Origin: Candidatus Melainabacteria bacterium
Lineage (GTDB): Bacteria > Cyanobacteriota > Vampirovibrionia > 2-02-FULL-35-15
DNA length: 64,000 bases
Direction of reading: 5' to 3'
Assembly: GCA_023250195.1 (NCBI GenBank)
Contig: JAHFBF010000007.1
Coordinates: forward strand, 1-64,000
A program made the translations under genes and the position numbers. Below, piece by piece: positions 53,031 to 62,502 of this stretch (the first letter of the stretch is position 1; each line of letters begins with the position of its first letter). Under the pieces are notes generated by a model. The model was not told the origin of the DNA and did not search any database. It saw nothing but the letters and a program-made list of their open reading frames with translations.

Positions 53031-54188
53031 TTATGTTTTATTTTTATTAATAAGCCAACTCATAATTAACGCTGTTGCCGGAATTGCAATAATCAATCCA
53101 ATACTTCCTGCAATTGCTGCTGTAATTTCTGACACAACAAGTTCCAAATTTAAAAACTTTGCTGGATTTTTTTCATGGCTGATTAAAAGAAGCATCGGTA
53201 AGGCCATCCCTGTATAAGCTAAAACAAGAGTATTTGTCATGGTTCCCATAATGTCTTTCCCAACATTCATTCCAGACTTAAAAAGATCGCCAATAGAATA
53301 GTTTGGATTTGCAATTTTAATTTCCTGTATTGAACTTGCAACTGAAATTGCTACATCCATTACAGCACCCAGGCATGAAACAATCATTCCTGCTGCAAGC
53401 AAACCTTTGAAATTAATCTGATAAAGCTGGTTTCCCCACAAAATCATTGCTTCTGTACTTGCCAACCCCGAAAGAGGGGCTATTGTAATTATAATTGTTG
53501 CAATAAAACCACTCACACTTACTCCTATCCCTGTCCCAAGCGTACTGGCTAAAGATTTTATGTTCGTGCCAGCCACAAACACCATGGTAAGTGCAGTTGC
53601 AAGGATTGAAACAATAACTGCAGAAAAAAGTGGATTAACTCCTTTTTCAATAGAAGGAATCAATACAAAAGAAATAAGAAGAATGGTAACAAATAAAGAA
53701 ATAATTGCTCTTATTCCTTTAAACCCGCCTACTGCAACTAAAGTAATCAGAAATAACGCACTTAAAATCCAGATTAAATACTCACGATTATAATCAACTA
53801 TAAAATAATCTTCATTGCCGGTATCTATATTTTCTACTTTAGTTACAAGATATTTTTTGCCAACCTGCCCTACAATTGCAAATGCCGGATTATCCGGGAT
53901 TACATTTGCTGCTGACCTTTTTTTACCTGCATCTTCACCTGAAACTATTTTCAAAAGCAATTGCTGGGTTCTTTGTTTATTACCGCCGGGTAATTCTTCT
54001 TTAATATCTGAAATAATCTTTATGACTTTCGCTAAACAATAAGTTTCTTTTGTATGCGGTTCATCACTATCAACTGTTTCATCTTTTTCTGATTCAAGAC
54101 TTACAGCTTGTTTACTTAATGTTATTCCTAATCCGGAAAAAGAAATTGTTAGAATCGTTATAAGTAAAAAAATCTTTGAAAGTTTCAT
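53031..54188 (-). CDS. YibE/F-family membrane protein
   Basis: 385 residues with a signal-like N-terminus, an extracytoplasmic region (about 30-140) and about eight membrane segments (such as YLIWILSALFLITLVAVGGF, AAGMIVSCLGAVMDVAISVA, ALPMLLLISHE). The family is found in many bacteria; transport is suspected but not shown. It follows the phosphatase gene on the same strand, with a dispersed repeat upstream. Confidence 0.88.
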   Translation of the reverse strand: MKLSKIFLLITILTISFSGLGITLSKQAVSLESEKDETVDSDEPHTKETYCLAKVIKIISDIKEELPGGNKQRTQQLLLKIVSGEDAGKKRSAANVIPDNPAFAIVGQVGKKYLVTKVENIDTGNEDYFIVDYNREYLIWILSALFLITLVAVGGFKGIRAIISLFVTILLISFVLIPSIEKGVNPLFSAVIVSILATALTMVFVAGTNIKSLASTLGTGIGVSVSGFIATIIITIAPLSGLASTEAMILWGNQLYQINFKGLLAAGMIVSCLGAVMDVAISVASSIQEIKIANPNYSIGDLFKSGMNVGKDIMGTMTNTLVLAYTGMALPMLLLISHEKNPAKFLNLELVVSEITAAIAGSIGLIIAIPATALIMSWLINKNKT

Positions 54189-54210
54189 CTGTATAATTTT
54201 AGCAAAATCA

Positions 54211-54299
54211 CGTCATTGCGAGGGCTTTAGCTCAAAGCAACCTCCCTAACTCTTTCACGTTGTTGAGATTACTTCGTCGTTTCACTTCTCGCAATGACG
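54211..54299. repeat. GTCATTGCGAG-type palindromic element between YibE/F and lipA
   Basis: Ends CGTCATTGCGAG and CTCGCAATGACG are inverted; inside are GGCTTTAGCTC, TTACTTCGTCGTTTCACT and other parts of the unit seen at 48837. Non-coding here. Confidence 0.92.
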
Positions 54300-54310
54300 C
54301 ATCACCTTTT

Positions 54311-54350
54311 CATGCTTCATGCTTCATGCTTCATGCTTCATGCTTCATGC
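54311..54350. repeat. Tandem CATGCTT repeat at the lipA 3' end
   Basis: Six near-perfect 7-base units. On the minus strand the array supplies the TGA stop of lipA (HRA, stop). Two units of the same heptamer lie at 28958-28975. Confidence 0.9.
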
Positions 54351-55223
54351 TCTATGCAATGCTCCAGCATGATAAGAACTCCTGACAAGTGGTCCGCTAA
54401 AGACTTTTTTAAATCCTATTTTTAATCCGATTTCTTTAAGGTCTTCAAATTCTTGCGGTAAAAGATACCTATAGACAGGCAGACTTTCCCGAGTTGGCTG
54501 CATATACTGACCAAGGGTAAGATAATCACATTTGTAACAAAATAAATCCTGCATAACATGAATGACTTCTTTTATTTCTTCTCCAAGACCAAGCATAAGT
54601 CCTGACTTTGTAATAATTTGTGGATTTGATTCTTTAACAAATTTGATGAGTTCCAGTGATCTCTCATAAATAGCGCCAGGTCTAACATCTCTGTATAACC
54701 TTGGAACTGTTTCTAAATTATGATTATAAATATCCGGACAAGCATCAACTACAATTTTAATACAGTTTTCATCACCGCGAAAATCTGGCGTCAGAACTTC
54801 TATTGTTACATTTGGAATTTCTTTTCTTAATATATTAATTGTTTTTGCAAATTGTTTAGAGCCCTGATCTAAAAGCTCATCTCTGTTTACCGAAGTAATT
54901 ACTACATGGTTTAATCCTAAGGTCTTCGCAGCATATGAAATGTTCACCGGTTCATTTTCATCCGGAAGATCAGGCGGTTTCCCCTTTGGTACACTACAAA
55001 AAGTACACCCCCTGGTACAGACATTTCCATTAATCATGAATGTAGCTGTGCCACTTGAAAAACATTCATCTTTATTTGGGCATCTGGCACTCTGGCAAAC
55101 TGTATTTAAGTCAAATTCCTGAATAAGTGAATGAACTCTTCTTGATTTGTCATTTAACAAAACATTTTTCCTAAGCCACTCTGGCAGTCGTAATGGTTTT
55201 TCGGTTTCTGCATCAGTCAGCAT
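54345..55223 (-). CDS. lipA: Lipoyl synthase
   Basis: Radical-SAM enzyme inserting sulfur into octanoyl groups on 2-oxo acid dehydrogenases and the glycine cleavage system. Auxiliary cluster ligands CQSARCPNKDECF, radical-SAM CTRGCTFCSVPKG, NHNLETVPRLYRDVRPGA and the terminal RSSYHAG are present. 292 residues. No lipB is adjacent. Confidence 0.97.
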   Translation of the reverse strand: MLTDAETEKPLRLPEWLRKNVLLNDKSRRVHSLIQEFDLNTVCQSARCPNKDECFSSGTATFMINGNVCTRGCTFCSVPKGKPPDLPDENEPVNISYAAKTLGLNHVVITSVNRDELLDQGSKQFAKTINILRKEIPNVTIEVLTPDFRGDENCIKIVVDACPDIYNHNLETVPRLYRDVRPGAIYERSLELIKFVKESNPQIITKSGLMLGLGEEIKEVIHVMQDLFCYKCDYLTLGQYMQPTRESLPVYRYLLPQEFEDLKEIGLKIGFKKVFSGPLVRSSYHAGALHRA

Positions 55224-55245
55224 AGGTGATTATAATAACATTGCT

Positions 55246-55284
55246 ATTGCTTCGTCAGTCTTTCGGACTTCCTCACGATGACGT
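55246..55284. repeat. Variant GTCATTGCGAG-type element at the flippase 3' end
   Basis: On the minus strand: ACGTCATCGTGAGGAAG then TCCGAAAGACTGACGAAGCAA. It supplies the last codons (TSS) and TGA stop of the flippase and lies just upstream of lipA. Confidence 0.85.
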
Positions 55285-56775
55285 CCCCCTAAAAATTTTA
55301 ATGACTAAATCTTTATCATCTTTACTGAATACCCTCATAATAAATAGAAACAAGAAATAGCTTAACAAAAGAAAAGATATTTGAAGAAATAGATTTGTTT
55401 TGTTTGTCAAAAGGCTGTAAGTCAACCACAGAGCTGTCAAACCAGCAATTATTGGTTTAAAACTCATAAAGAAAACATCTTTCAAATTCCATACTAAATA
55501 TTTTGTACCTAAACCAATAATTATTATTAAGAGCAACCCTTCGCTAACTACTGTAGCAATACTTGCTCCAAGAACAGAGTGTTTTGGTATTAGAACTAGA
55601 TTTAAAATAAGATTTACAATACTGCTTACAGCTTGAAAATAAACCATACTTTTATGCTTATGCATTGCAATATAAAATAAGTTAAATGGTGTTTGAATAA
55701 ATCTAAAGTAAATAAACAAGCTAAATAACTGTACAAGAGGAATGGACAAATCATATTTCCTGCCAAATATTAAGTGGATAATAGAACCGGAAAACAAAAA
55801 TATGGAAATTACAAATGGTGTAGCAAAAATCACCATATATTTAAAGATAATTTTAAAGACTCTTTTTTGATTTTCTGATTCTTTTATCTTATCGTCTTCC
55901 AGTATTCTGTAAATTGTAGGCAAAAGAGCAAACCTGACCTGGTTAGGAAATAGATTTGCAACATTTGTAAATTTTATTGCCGCGCTAAAAATACCGACAG
56001 CATGTAAATTAGAAAAAATTGAAAGCAATACCGTGCTGATTTTTGCATAAATCCCTACAAAAAAATCACTCAAGCTAAATATTGTTGAATCTTTAAAAAA
56101 ATCCTTTACAAGTTCTAATTTTAATTTTGGTTTTAGAAGTAAAACTGAATTTATTAAAGAAACAATAAAAATAATTATATTCAAAAGTACACTTGCAAGT
56201 GCAAGATATAAAACCGAGTTATTGATTGAAAGAGCAATTATAACTATTACAAGATTAATTGTCGTTTTAAGTATTCTAAAGAAAGAAACAAGTTTAAAAT
56301 CTCCTAGAATTCTTCTTATGCTGCTAAAGATACTTCCATAGCTTTCAAGCACCATGGTCAATGTAAATAATTCAAAGATTACAATTTCACTATTTCTATA
56401 TCCTGCCAGATATCCAACAAAAGTAACCAGAGCAAAAGTAGGAATAATAAGGATAGTTTTCAGGAATAAGGCATTTCCAAAACTAAACTGTGTATTAGAA
56501 ATACTTGTAGAACCAAATTTTAATAACGTTCTGTTTAAACCAAAATCACTTAAAAATTGAAATAGTCCCACGAAGGAAATGATTGTTGAATAAAGTCCAA
56601 AATTTTCAACTCCAAGCGCTCTGGCAACAAAACCTATAAGAACTACATTTAAAGCAACAGTAACTCCTGAACTTGATAATAAGTAAAAAATTCCGAAAGT
56701 TAATTTTCTGGAAAGAGGGTCTTTTTTACCGCCTTCCTCACTCATTCTTCGCTTGTCAGGCTTTGCATAGTGCAT
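55273..56775 (-). CDS. Polysaccharide flippase (Wzx/MurJ-like MOP superfamily)
   Basis: 500 residues with 12-14 membrane segments, for example VALNVVLIGFVARALGVENF, PTFALVTFVGYLAGYR and LGASIATVVSEGLLLIIIIG. Such proteins move lipid-linked sugar units across the inner membrane for O-antigen, capsule or exopolysaccharide. The start may be M1 or MSEEGGKKD ten residues later. The 3' end, including the stop, comes from a dispersed repeat. Confidence 0.88.
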   Translation of the reverse strand: MHYAKPDKRRMSEEGGKKDPLSRKLTFGIFYLLSSSGVTVALNVVLIGFVARALGVENFGLYSTIISFVGLFQFLSDFGLNRTLLKFGSTSISNTQFSFGNALFLKTILIIPTFALVTFVGYLAGYRNSEIVIFELFTLTMVLESYGSIFSSIRRILGDFKLVSFFRILKTTINLVIVIIALSINNSVLYLALASVLLNIIIFIVSLINSVLLLKPKLKLELVKDFFKDSTIFSLSDFFVGIYAKISTVLLSIFSNLHAVGIFSAAIKFTNVANLFPNQVRFALLPTIYRILEDDKIKESENQKRVFKIIFKYMVIFATPFVISIFLFSGSIIHLIFGRKYDLSIPLVQLFSLFIYFRFIQTPFNLFYIAMHKHKSMVYFQAVSSIVNLILNLVLIPKHSVLGASIATVVSEGLLLIIIIGLGTKYLVWNLKDVFFMSFKPIIAGLTALWLTYSLLTNKTNLFLQISFLLLSYFLFLFIMRVFSKDDKDLVIKIFRGTSS

Positions 56776-56879
56776 CTAAATAGCTTTCTATAACACTATT
56801 CAGATTTTACCGAATGAATTGAATAAAATCTTACCTTATAAGAAGTTTACTGAGAAATGTTACATTATATAGGCAGCAA

Positions 56880-57215
56880 TTATTGTTCTTCTAATTTAGC
56901 AACTAACGCTATTTGGTTTATAACAAGCTCACTCAGTTCAGCCTCTGTCATTTTATTAAATCTGGACCAGACCGATCTTACCCATTGCAATTGAAAATAA
57001 TTATGTTTAAAGTTAAAAACATTTGCAATAAAATAATCAACTTCGGGATACAATCTGTAGTAATAAACAGCCGTTAAAATATCAGCTGAACAAAGAGCAG
57101 TAGGATAATAATCATTGTTTCTAACAGTTTTTTTACATTGAGCTACAAAATTTGTCAAAAGCTCAAATGAATTTATTGTTACTTCTTCACTTTGTACTGG
57201 GAATTCGTTTTCCAT
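56880..57215 (-). CDS. Unknown protein, 111 aa
   Basis: Soluble, helical, rich in aromatic residues (NNDYYPTALCSADILTAVYY, NFKHNYFQLQWVRSVWSRF). Not recognised. The start at 57215 is firm: a GGAG SD in the composite palindromic element lies 13 bases upstream. It lies between the flippase gene and the divergent sulfotransferase gene. Confidence 0.7.
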   Translation of the reverse strand: MENEFPVQSEEVTINSFELLTNFVAQCKKTVRNNDYYPTALCSADILTAVYYYRLYPEVDYFIANVFNFKHNYFQLQWVRSVWSRFNKMTEAELSELVINQIALVAKLEEQ

Positions 57216-57366
57216 CTTTTATATATCGCTCCGCATTTTCAAGAAAATGCTCCGCTCTTAGCGGCTAATTCCTTTCAACATTTCGGTTTTTCGTTTATAG
57301 AAAAACCTGCCTTTGGATGTTTCTTTTACCCAATCTGATTTACCGGGTGAGCCGGACAAATCCTTT
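57216..57366 (-). repeat. Full composite palindromic element upstream of the 111-aa gene
   Basis: On the minus strand, in order: a GGATTTGTCCGG/CCGG...AATC hairpin (57340-57363), a GGTTTTTC/GAAAAACC hairpin (57285-57307), GCCGC/GCGG, a perfect GCATTTTC/GAAAATGC hairpin (57233-57250), then GGAGCGATATATAAAAG and the ATG. Most complete copy in the window. Confidence 0.85.
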
Positions 57367-57486
57367 TATCTTAAGAACGTCTGAATATATACATCTATAA
57401 AAAGGGAGTAAACCCATTATTTTGATAGAGAATTATTACCAAAAAACAGAGCAATATGTTAAATTTTTTTAATCTAGTCGCCTAAA

Positions 57487-58467
57487 TTGCCTATATTTGA
57501 GGAAAAGTCTAAAATTAGAGGAAATTTGAATAATCTACAGATAAAAAAACCAGTAATCATAATAGGCTGTCCCCGTTCGGGGACAAGTCTTTTATTCACC
57601 ATATTAAGTGCAAGCAAACATCTCTGGTCTTTATACAGAGAAAGTAATGATATATGGGAAGATTTTTATAAATTCACAGGAAAAGAATTTAACAACGAAG
57701 TATTAACCCGTGAAGATTTAAATGAAGAATCTAAAGAATTTTTATTACAAGAATTTCATAAGTATTCTTTCAATAATTACTATATTGGGTATTTTATTAG
57801 AGAATATCTTCAAAAAAATAATTCCCTAAAAACTTTATCCGTTCCTATTACACAGGCAAATCTTTTATACAAAAAATTAATCGCACAGGAATACAGACTT
57901 ATTGAAAAAACGCCTAAAAACTGTTTCAGAATTTCATTTATAAACAAATTATTTGATGATTGTAAATTTATTTTTTTAAAACGTGACGGCAGATCCAACA
58001 TTAATTCTTTAATTGAAGGCTGGCTGGCAAATGGAAAATACCTAAGGATGAAGAACCCTTCTTTATCCTTAAATATAAAAGGATACAACGGAAAGGGTTG
58101 GAATTTTGTTATGCCTCCTGCCTGGGAAAACTATGCCAATAAGTCTTTAGAAGAAGTTTGTGCATTTCAGTGGATTAGTTCAAACAAAAAAGCTATTGAG
58201 GGACTGAAAGAAATTGAAGACAAGAGAAAACTTTCTATTTCATATGAAGAGCTTACAGAAAACACATCCACAACGATAAGAAAAATCTGTGATTTTATTG
58301 AAATCCCATTTGTACATAATCTAAAAGAAATCTCAGATGATCCACCAAGGGTAAATTACGTCACCAAACCACAAAGAGAAAAATGGAGAAAAAATTCTCA
58401 TTTAATAGAAAATGTTTATCCGCAAATTGAACCTATAATGAAGGAATTAGGATATTCTTTGTCTTAA
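57487..58467 (+). CDS. Sulfotransferase family protein
   Basis: Transfers sulfate from PAPS to an acceptor. The 5'-phosphosulfate loop is VIIIGCPRSGTSLLF (about 20-34); the 3'-phosphate loop is FIFLKRDGRSNINSLI (about 160-175). The rest fits the bacterial Stf0/Sulfotransfer_3-like group. The start is uncertain: TTG at 57487 as given, or a TTG near 57527 after AGAGGA. The acceptor is unknown; nearby flippase and glycosyltransferase genes hint at a surface glycan. The 3' end overlaps the convergent methyltransferase gene by 21 bases. Confidence 0.88.
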   Translation: MPIFEEKSKIRGNLNNLQIKKPVIIIGCPRSGTSLLFTILSASKHLWSLYRESNDIWEDFYKFTGKEFNNEVLTREDLNEESKEFLLQEFHKYSFNNYYIGYFIREYLQKNNSLKTLSVPITQANLLYKKLIAQEYRLIEKTPKNCFRISFINKLFDDCKFIFLKRDGRSNINSLIEGWLANGKYLRMKNPSLSLNIKGYNGKGWNFVMPPAWENYANKSLEEVCAFQWISSNKKAIEGLKEIEDKRKLSISYEELTENTSTTIRKICDFIEIPFVHNLKEISDDPPRVNYVTKPQREKWRKNSHLIENVYPQIEPIMKELGYSLS

Positions 58468-59238
58468 GATTTCAAACAATATAACGCCAAACGCTACCGA
58501 TACATTTAATGAATCAACTTTATCACTAATAGGAATCTTTGCCAGAAAATCACAGTTCTTTTTTATAAGTTCTCCAAGTCCTTCATGTTCGTTGCCTACT
58601 ATAATCGCAACTTGCTCCGGAAAATCAATTTCATAGACAGATTTAGAAGTTTCTGAATTGGCTGTTCCAACTATCCAAAAATTATTTTTTTTCAACTCAT
58701 TGATTACATTTATACAATTTGTAACCCTTGCAAAGTTGGCATGAAACAGGGCTCCAGCACTGGTTTTTATAGTAGTTGCGTTAATGCCGATATTTTTTCT
58801 TCCAGTTAAAATCACCCCATTCCCTTTACCCGCTATAAATGTTCTGATCATTGCGCCAATATTATGCGCATCTTCAATTTCATGTGCTACGAGAATAATT
58901 TTTGATGAACTTACTGATTCATGAATGACTTCACTTACAGATTTATACTTAATAGGAGATATACTTAAAACCATTCCCTGATGATTTTTGGTTTTTGTTA
59001 AAGAAAATATTTTTTCTTCCGGAACCATATAAAAAGGGATTCTCTTTTCTTTAGCATAAGAAATAACTCTTTGTTTTATATCATTGTCTTTAAGAGTTTC
59101 GCTCAGCCATATTTTGTTAACCTGAAGAGAAGAGTTTTCAATTACTTCAAGGACAGGATTTTTTCCAAACACTAACTCGTGGTTCGTGACTTGTAAATCA
59201 TGAGCCATAGGATTATTGTTTTCCTTTCTTTTCATCAT
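58447..59238 (-). CDS. rlmB: SpoU/TrmH-family RNA 2'-O-ribose methyltransferase (RlmB-like)
   Basis: Methylates a ribose in rRNA or tRNA; RlmB acts on 23S rRNA. An N-terminal substrate-binding domain has VFGKNPVLEVIE and the SPOUT knot has LVAHEIEDAHNIGAMIRT, VAIIVGNEHEGLGE and IPISDKVDSLNVSVAFGVIL. 263 residues. It lies six bases from the PBP1A stop on the same strand. Confidence 0.93.
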   Translation of the reverse strand: MMKRKENNNPMAHDLQVTNHELVFGKNPVLEVIENSSLQVNKIWLSETLKDNDIKQRVISYAKEKRIPFYMVPEEKIFSLTKTKNHQGMVLSISPIKYKSVSEVIHESVSSSKIILVAHEIEDAHNIGAMIRTFIAGKGNGVILTGRKNIGINATTIKTSAGALFHANFARVTNCINVINELKKNNFWIVGTANSETSKSVYEIDFPEQVAIIVGNEHEGLGELIKKNCDFLAKIPISDKVDSLNVSVAFGVILFEILRQRIS

Positions 59239-59244
59239 GAAAGT

Positions 59245-61626
59245 TTAAAGTCCATTTTCGTTTTCATCATCAGAATTTTCATCTTGTGAATCGTCTTGTG
59301 AATCTTCCTCTGACTCTATTCTTAAAAATCTTGAGTCTTTCCTTCTCCTGATCTCTGCCCTGCTTTCAGGTCTCTTCTGTTCTATTCCCTGCATTCTGTC
59401 TCTTTCTTCAGCAGGAGTCGGTGGTTCATCAATCAAATCTCCCTGTTTTTGTGAATCCGGGTTTAATTCAATAACTTCTCCATCATTTGCAAATCCTTCT
59501 CTGTTGTTTTTTTCACCACGTTCTCCCAAATCATCATTTGTTTCAATTTTATTCTGATCGGTAATTTCTTTTTTATGCTCTTTGTCGTCATCCAGCTTAA
59601 ACTCTTTTTCTAAAAATTTATTTTTATTTAGAAATGGTCCATATAAAAATCTTACCAATGGTCTGAATCTTGCAGCCCCGGGAGGCACAGGAGCATATTC
59701 CTCAGGTTCAGTACCAGGCACAAATAATTTTTTTACAGGGTTTGAAGTATATTGCGTGGCTAAAAGTCCTGTAAGAGGATCTATAAGAACTATTTTCATA
59801 TTTACTTCATTAGAGAATTTCCCGGGAATAACCTCTTTGTCTTCATAATATGCTTCACAAAATCTTTTCCATACCTTTGCAACAATTGCACCACCGGTTA
59901 CCCATTTACTGTTTATGGCTGTATTGTGATCGTTGCCACCCCATATTGCTACAGAAAGATCTGGAGTAAACCCAATAAACCATACATCCCTTGATTTGTC
60001 TGATGTACCGGTTTTACCTGCCACAGGCCTGTCCTTAAGTTTTGCTAGTGTTCCCGTTCCTCTTTTCACTACATCCTCCAGCACACTAACCAGAGTAGCT
60101 GCAGCATAAGCAGATACAACCCTCTGCGGAACAGGTATATTTTTTTCAATTATCCTTTTCTTTGGATCTTCAATTTTTCTAATTAATATTGGCTTTATGT
60201 AAATGCCACCTCTTGCAAACGTAGCATAGCTACTAGCAGCCTCAAGAGGTGTAATTGCAGCACTTCCTAATGCAAGTGAGAGATGAGGTTCAAGCACAGT
60301 TTCAATACCACATGCCTTGGCAGTTTCTATAATTTTTTCAATTCCAACTTTATAAGCTACTTTTACTGCAGGTAGATTCCTGGAAAATGTTAATGCATCT
60401 CTCACAGTAAGAGTACCCCAGAATTGTCCATCAAAGTTTTTTGGAGTCCATGTCATTCCAGTTCCGTCTACAATTTCAAACTTTGAATCTTTAATTGTTG
60501 TTTCAAGATCAATTACTCCCTGTTCAAACGCAGTCAGGTAAACAAATGGTTTAAATGCCGAACCAATTGTGTGAGGATTTGTAGCTCTGTTCCACTGATT
60601 TTTCCAGAAATCACCAACACCGCCTACAAGTGCTCTAATCTGTGAAGTCTTTACATCAATTGCAACAAGTGCATACTGCGTTACCCCGCTTGGAGCAGTT
60701 TTTATTTCATCATTTAAAATCTTTTCTGCTTTTTCCTGTGCTTCAGGATCCAAACTCGTAAAAACTTTATATCCCTTTTCTTTTAATTGTTCAACATTAA
60801 ATCTAGTTTTCAACTCTTCAAAGACATAGGAAAAATAATATGGGTACAATTCAAATTGTCCTGGAGAAGAGGAAAAAATTAGTTTCTCATTTATTGCTAT
60901 TTTATATTGTTTCTGGGTTATATAACCAAATTCAAGCATTTTCTGAAGAACAAGTTTTTTTCTTTCTCCACCTGCTTTCTTGTTCATGGAAAGTGCACTT
61001 GGAGCTTTAAGTAGTCCTGCCAGGTATGCAGCTTCTCCTAAAGTTAATTGAGTAACTTTTTTATTAAAATATCTTTGAGCAGCTCTCTGGGCACCGTATG
61101 CACGATTTCCCCAAAACACCTGATTTAAATATAGTCCCAGTATTTTATCCTTATTTAATTTTCTCTCCATTTCCAACGCAAGTAAAAGTTCTTTAAACTT
61201 ACGTCCAAAAGTTCTCCCTCTTTCCTTTTCTGGAATTAAAAGATTTTTTACAAGTTGCTGTGTAAGAGTGCTGCCACCTTCAACTACTCTTCCAGCCTGA
61301 AGATTTACAAAAAATGCTCTTATAATTGCAACAGGATCTACACCAATATGTTCATAAAAATTTTTATCCTCTATTGCAAGTACTGCTCTTTTCAAAAATG
61401 GAGAGATTTCACTTAAAGGAACAACCTGCCTGTCTTCTTCTCCCTGTAAAAAGCCAACAAAATTATCTCTATAGTCAAAAAGCTCAATTGAGCTAATTGG
61501 TTCATATTCAGTCAGATTGTCAATTGGAGGAAATCCAAGAAATCTATTTATTGAAGGCAGGAAGATATAGCTGCCAAGAAAGACAGTTACTATAAATGGA
61601 AGGAGAAAAATATATTTATTCTGCAT
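59245..61626 (-). CDS. mrcA: Class A penicillin-binding protein (PBP1A)
   Basis: Peptidoglycan glycosyltransferase and DD-transpeptidase. N-terminal membrane anchor, GT51 with VLAIEDKNFYEHIGVDP and GGSTLTQQLVKNLL, transpeptidase with SAFK (IGSAFKPFVYLT), SRN (FSRNLPAVKVA) and KTG (VAGKTGTSDKSRD). A long acidic tail rich in D, E and N ends the protein. The start is set at 61626 (MQNKYIF): GGAG lies 12 bases upstream in a palindromic leader, whereas ten extra upstream codons run through that leader. 793 residues. Confidence 0.95.
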   Translation of the reverse strand: MQNKYIFLLPFIVTVFLGSYIFLPSINRFLGFPPIDNLTEYEPISSIELFDYRDNFVGFLQGEEDRQVVPLSEISPFLKRAVLAIEDKNFYEHIGVDPVAIIRAFFVNLQAGRVVEGGSTLTQQLVKNLLIPEKERGRTFGRKFKELLLALEMERKLNKDKILGLYLNQVFWGNRAYGAQRAAQRYFNKKVTQLTLGEAAYLAGLLKAPSALSMNKKAGGERKKLVLQKMLEFGYITQKQYKIAINEKLIFSSSPGQFELYPYYFSYVFEELKTRFNVEQLKEKGYKVFTSLDPEAQEKAEKILNDEIKTAPSGVTQYALVAIDVKTSQIRALVGGVGDFWKNQWNRATNPHTIGSAFKPFVYLTAFEQGVIDLETTIKDSKFEIVDGTGMTWTPKNFDGQFWGTLTVRDALTFSRNLPAVKVAYKVGIEKIIETAKACGIETVLEPHLSLALGSAAITPLEAASSYATFARGGIYIKPILIRKIEDPKKRIIEKNIPVPQRVVSAYAAATLVSVLEDVVKRGTGTLAKLKDRPVAGKTGTSDKSRDVWFIGFTPDLSVAIWGGNDHNTAINSKWVTGGAIVAKVWKRFCEAYYEDKEVIPGKFSNEVNMKIVLIDPLTGLLATQYTSNPVKKLFVPGTEPEEYAPVPPGAARFRPLVRFLYGPFLNKNKFLEKEFKLDDDKEHKKEITDQNKIETNDDLGERGEKNNREGFANDGEVIELNPDSQKQGDLIDEPPTPAEERDRMQGIEQKRPESRAEIRRRKDSRFLRIESEEDSQDDSQDENSDDENENGL

Positions 61627-61700
61627 CTTTTTATATAGCTCCAGGCAAGCTGCCACCTTTAGCGAGCCTCGCCTTCGGTGAGGAGCTTCCTTCGGTCAAT
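61627..61700 (-). repeat. Composite-type palindromic leader upstream of PBP1A
   Basis: On the minus strand: GAATTGACCGAAGGAAGCTC, a CCTC/GAGG stem, then GGCAGCTTGCCTGGAGCTATA and TAAAAAG before the ATG. The 3' end matches the gmk leader (TGGAGCTATATAAAAA) while the upstream hairpins differ. Confidence 0.7.
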
Positions 61701-61713
61701 TCCTTTTCAAAAT

Positions 61714-61750
61714 AAAAAGCCAGCACCTAAAATAAGCACTGGCTTTTTAT
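61714..61750. terminator. Rho-independent-type terminator downstream of the secreted 156-aa gene
   Basis: AAAAAGCCAG and CTGGCTTTTT arms (61714-61723 and 61739-61748) with a 15-base loop. A-run and T-run on opposite sides make it usable in both directions; it ends the minus-strand gene at 61778. Confidence 0.85.
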
Positions 61751-61777
61751 TATATCGTTCACTTGAAAAAAGTGCTT

Positions 61778-62248
61778 TTAGCTTGAGAAAGCTTTTGCAG
61801 CACCGTTTGCAGTCCACTCTATTGCATCAGGAATACCCTGTAAAGCAGAATGTAAGGATTCACACTTGAATGGTTTTTCCCAACCAGTTACAAAACCTTT
61901 TCCACCCCAGAGAAGTCCGCCTACTGCGCCATGTACTGCTGCGCCAGGAGGTGCTCCAACTACCCAACCAACGAGAGTTTCAGTAGTTCCTTTTTTATCA
62001 CCAAGTGCATCTGCAACAGCCTCTGCCCCTTTTGAAGCGCCACGAACTAAACCAGATGTTGTACCAACAAGAACTCCTGTTACAGTGCTAAGTGCAGCAC
62101 CAACTAATTTGAATGGTAAACCAACTGTCCATCCAATAATTGGATTCACTTTTTTGCAACCTGAGCTTGCTTCATCTGCAAAAGCAATTGTTGGCATTAA
62201 AACTGAAATAACCAACGCAAGTGCAAGTAATTTTGATTTTTTTGACAT
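61778..62248 (-). CDS. Unknown exported glycine-rich protein, 156 aa
   Basis: Clear signal peptide (MSKKSKLLALALVISVLMP to about IAFADE). The mature part is small-residue rich with two related stretches (NPIIGWTVGLPFKLVGAALS and ETLVGWVVGAPPGAAVHGAV), each followed by G-x-x-x-G patterns, suggesting membrane insertion or self-assembly. Two cysteines. Not recognised. The gene has its own terminator. Confidence 0.75.
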   Translation of the reverse strand: MSKKSKLLALALVISVLMPTIAFADEASSGCKKVNPIIGWTVGLPFKLVGAALSTVTGVLVGTTSGLVRGASKGAEAVADALGDKKGTTETLVGWVVGAPPGAAVHGAVGGLLWGGKGFVTGWEKPFKCESLHSALQGIPDAIEWTANGAAKAFSS

Positions 62249-62502
62249 TCTTTTTTTGCTCCTTATTCTAAATAATCTAGCCCTAAGTTGTTTATTAAAT
62301 CAAGTTGAGCAAGTCTTGAACACCTTATATTATGTATTTTTTACAAAATGTATGAGTATCTGGTCCTATAAAGTTCTAAAAATCTAACTTTGCTAATTTA
62401 ATCTCTTACTTAGGGGAATAAATAGCATTACATATTTTTATTAATTGGCTTTTTTGCCTGGTTTTTGAAAAACCCCTAAATCTATGCTAAACAAATATAA
62501 CA

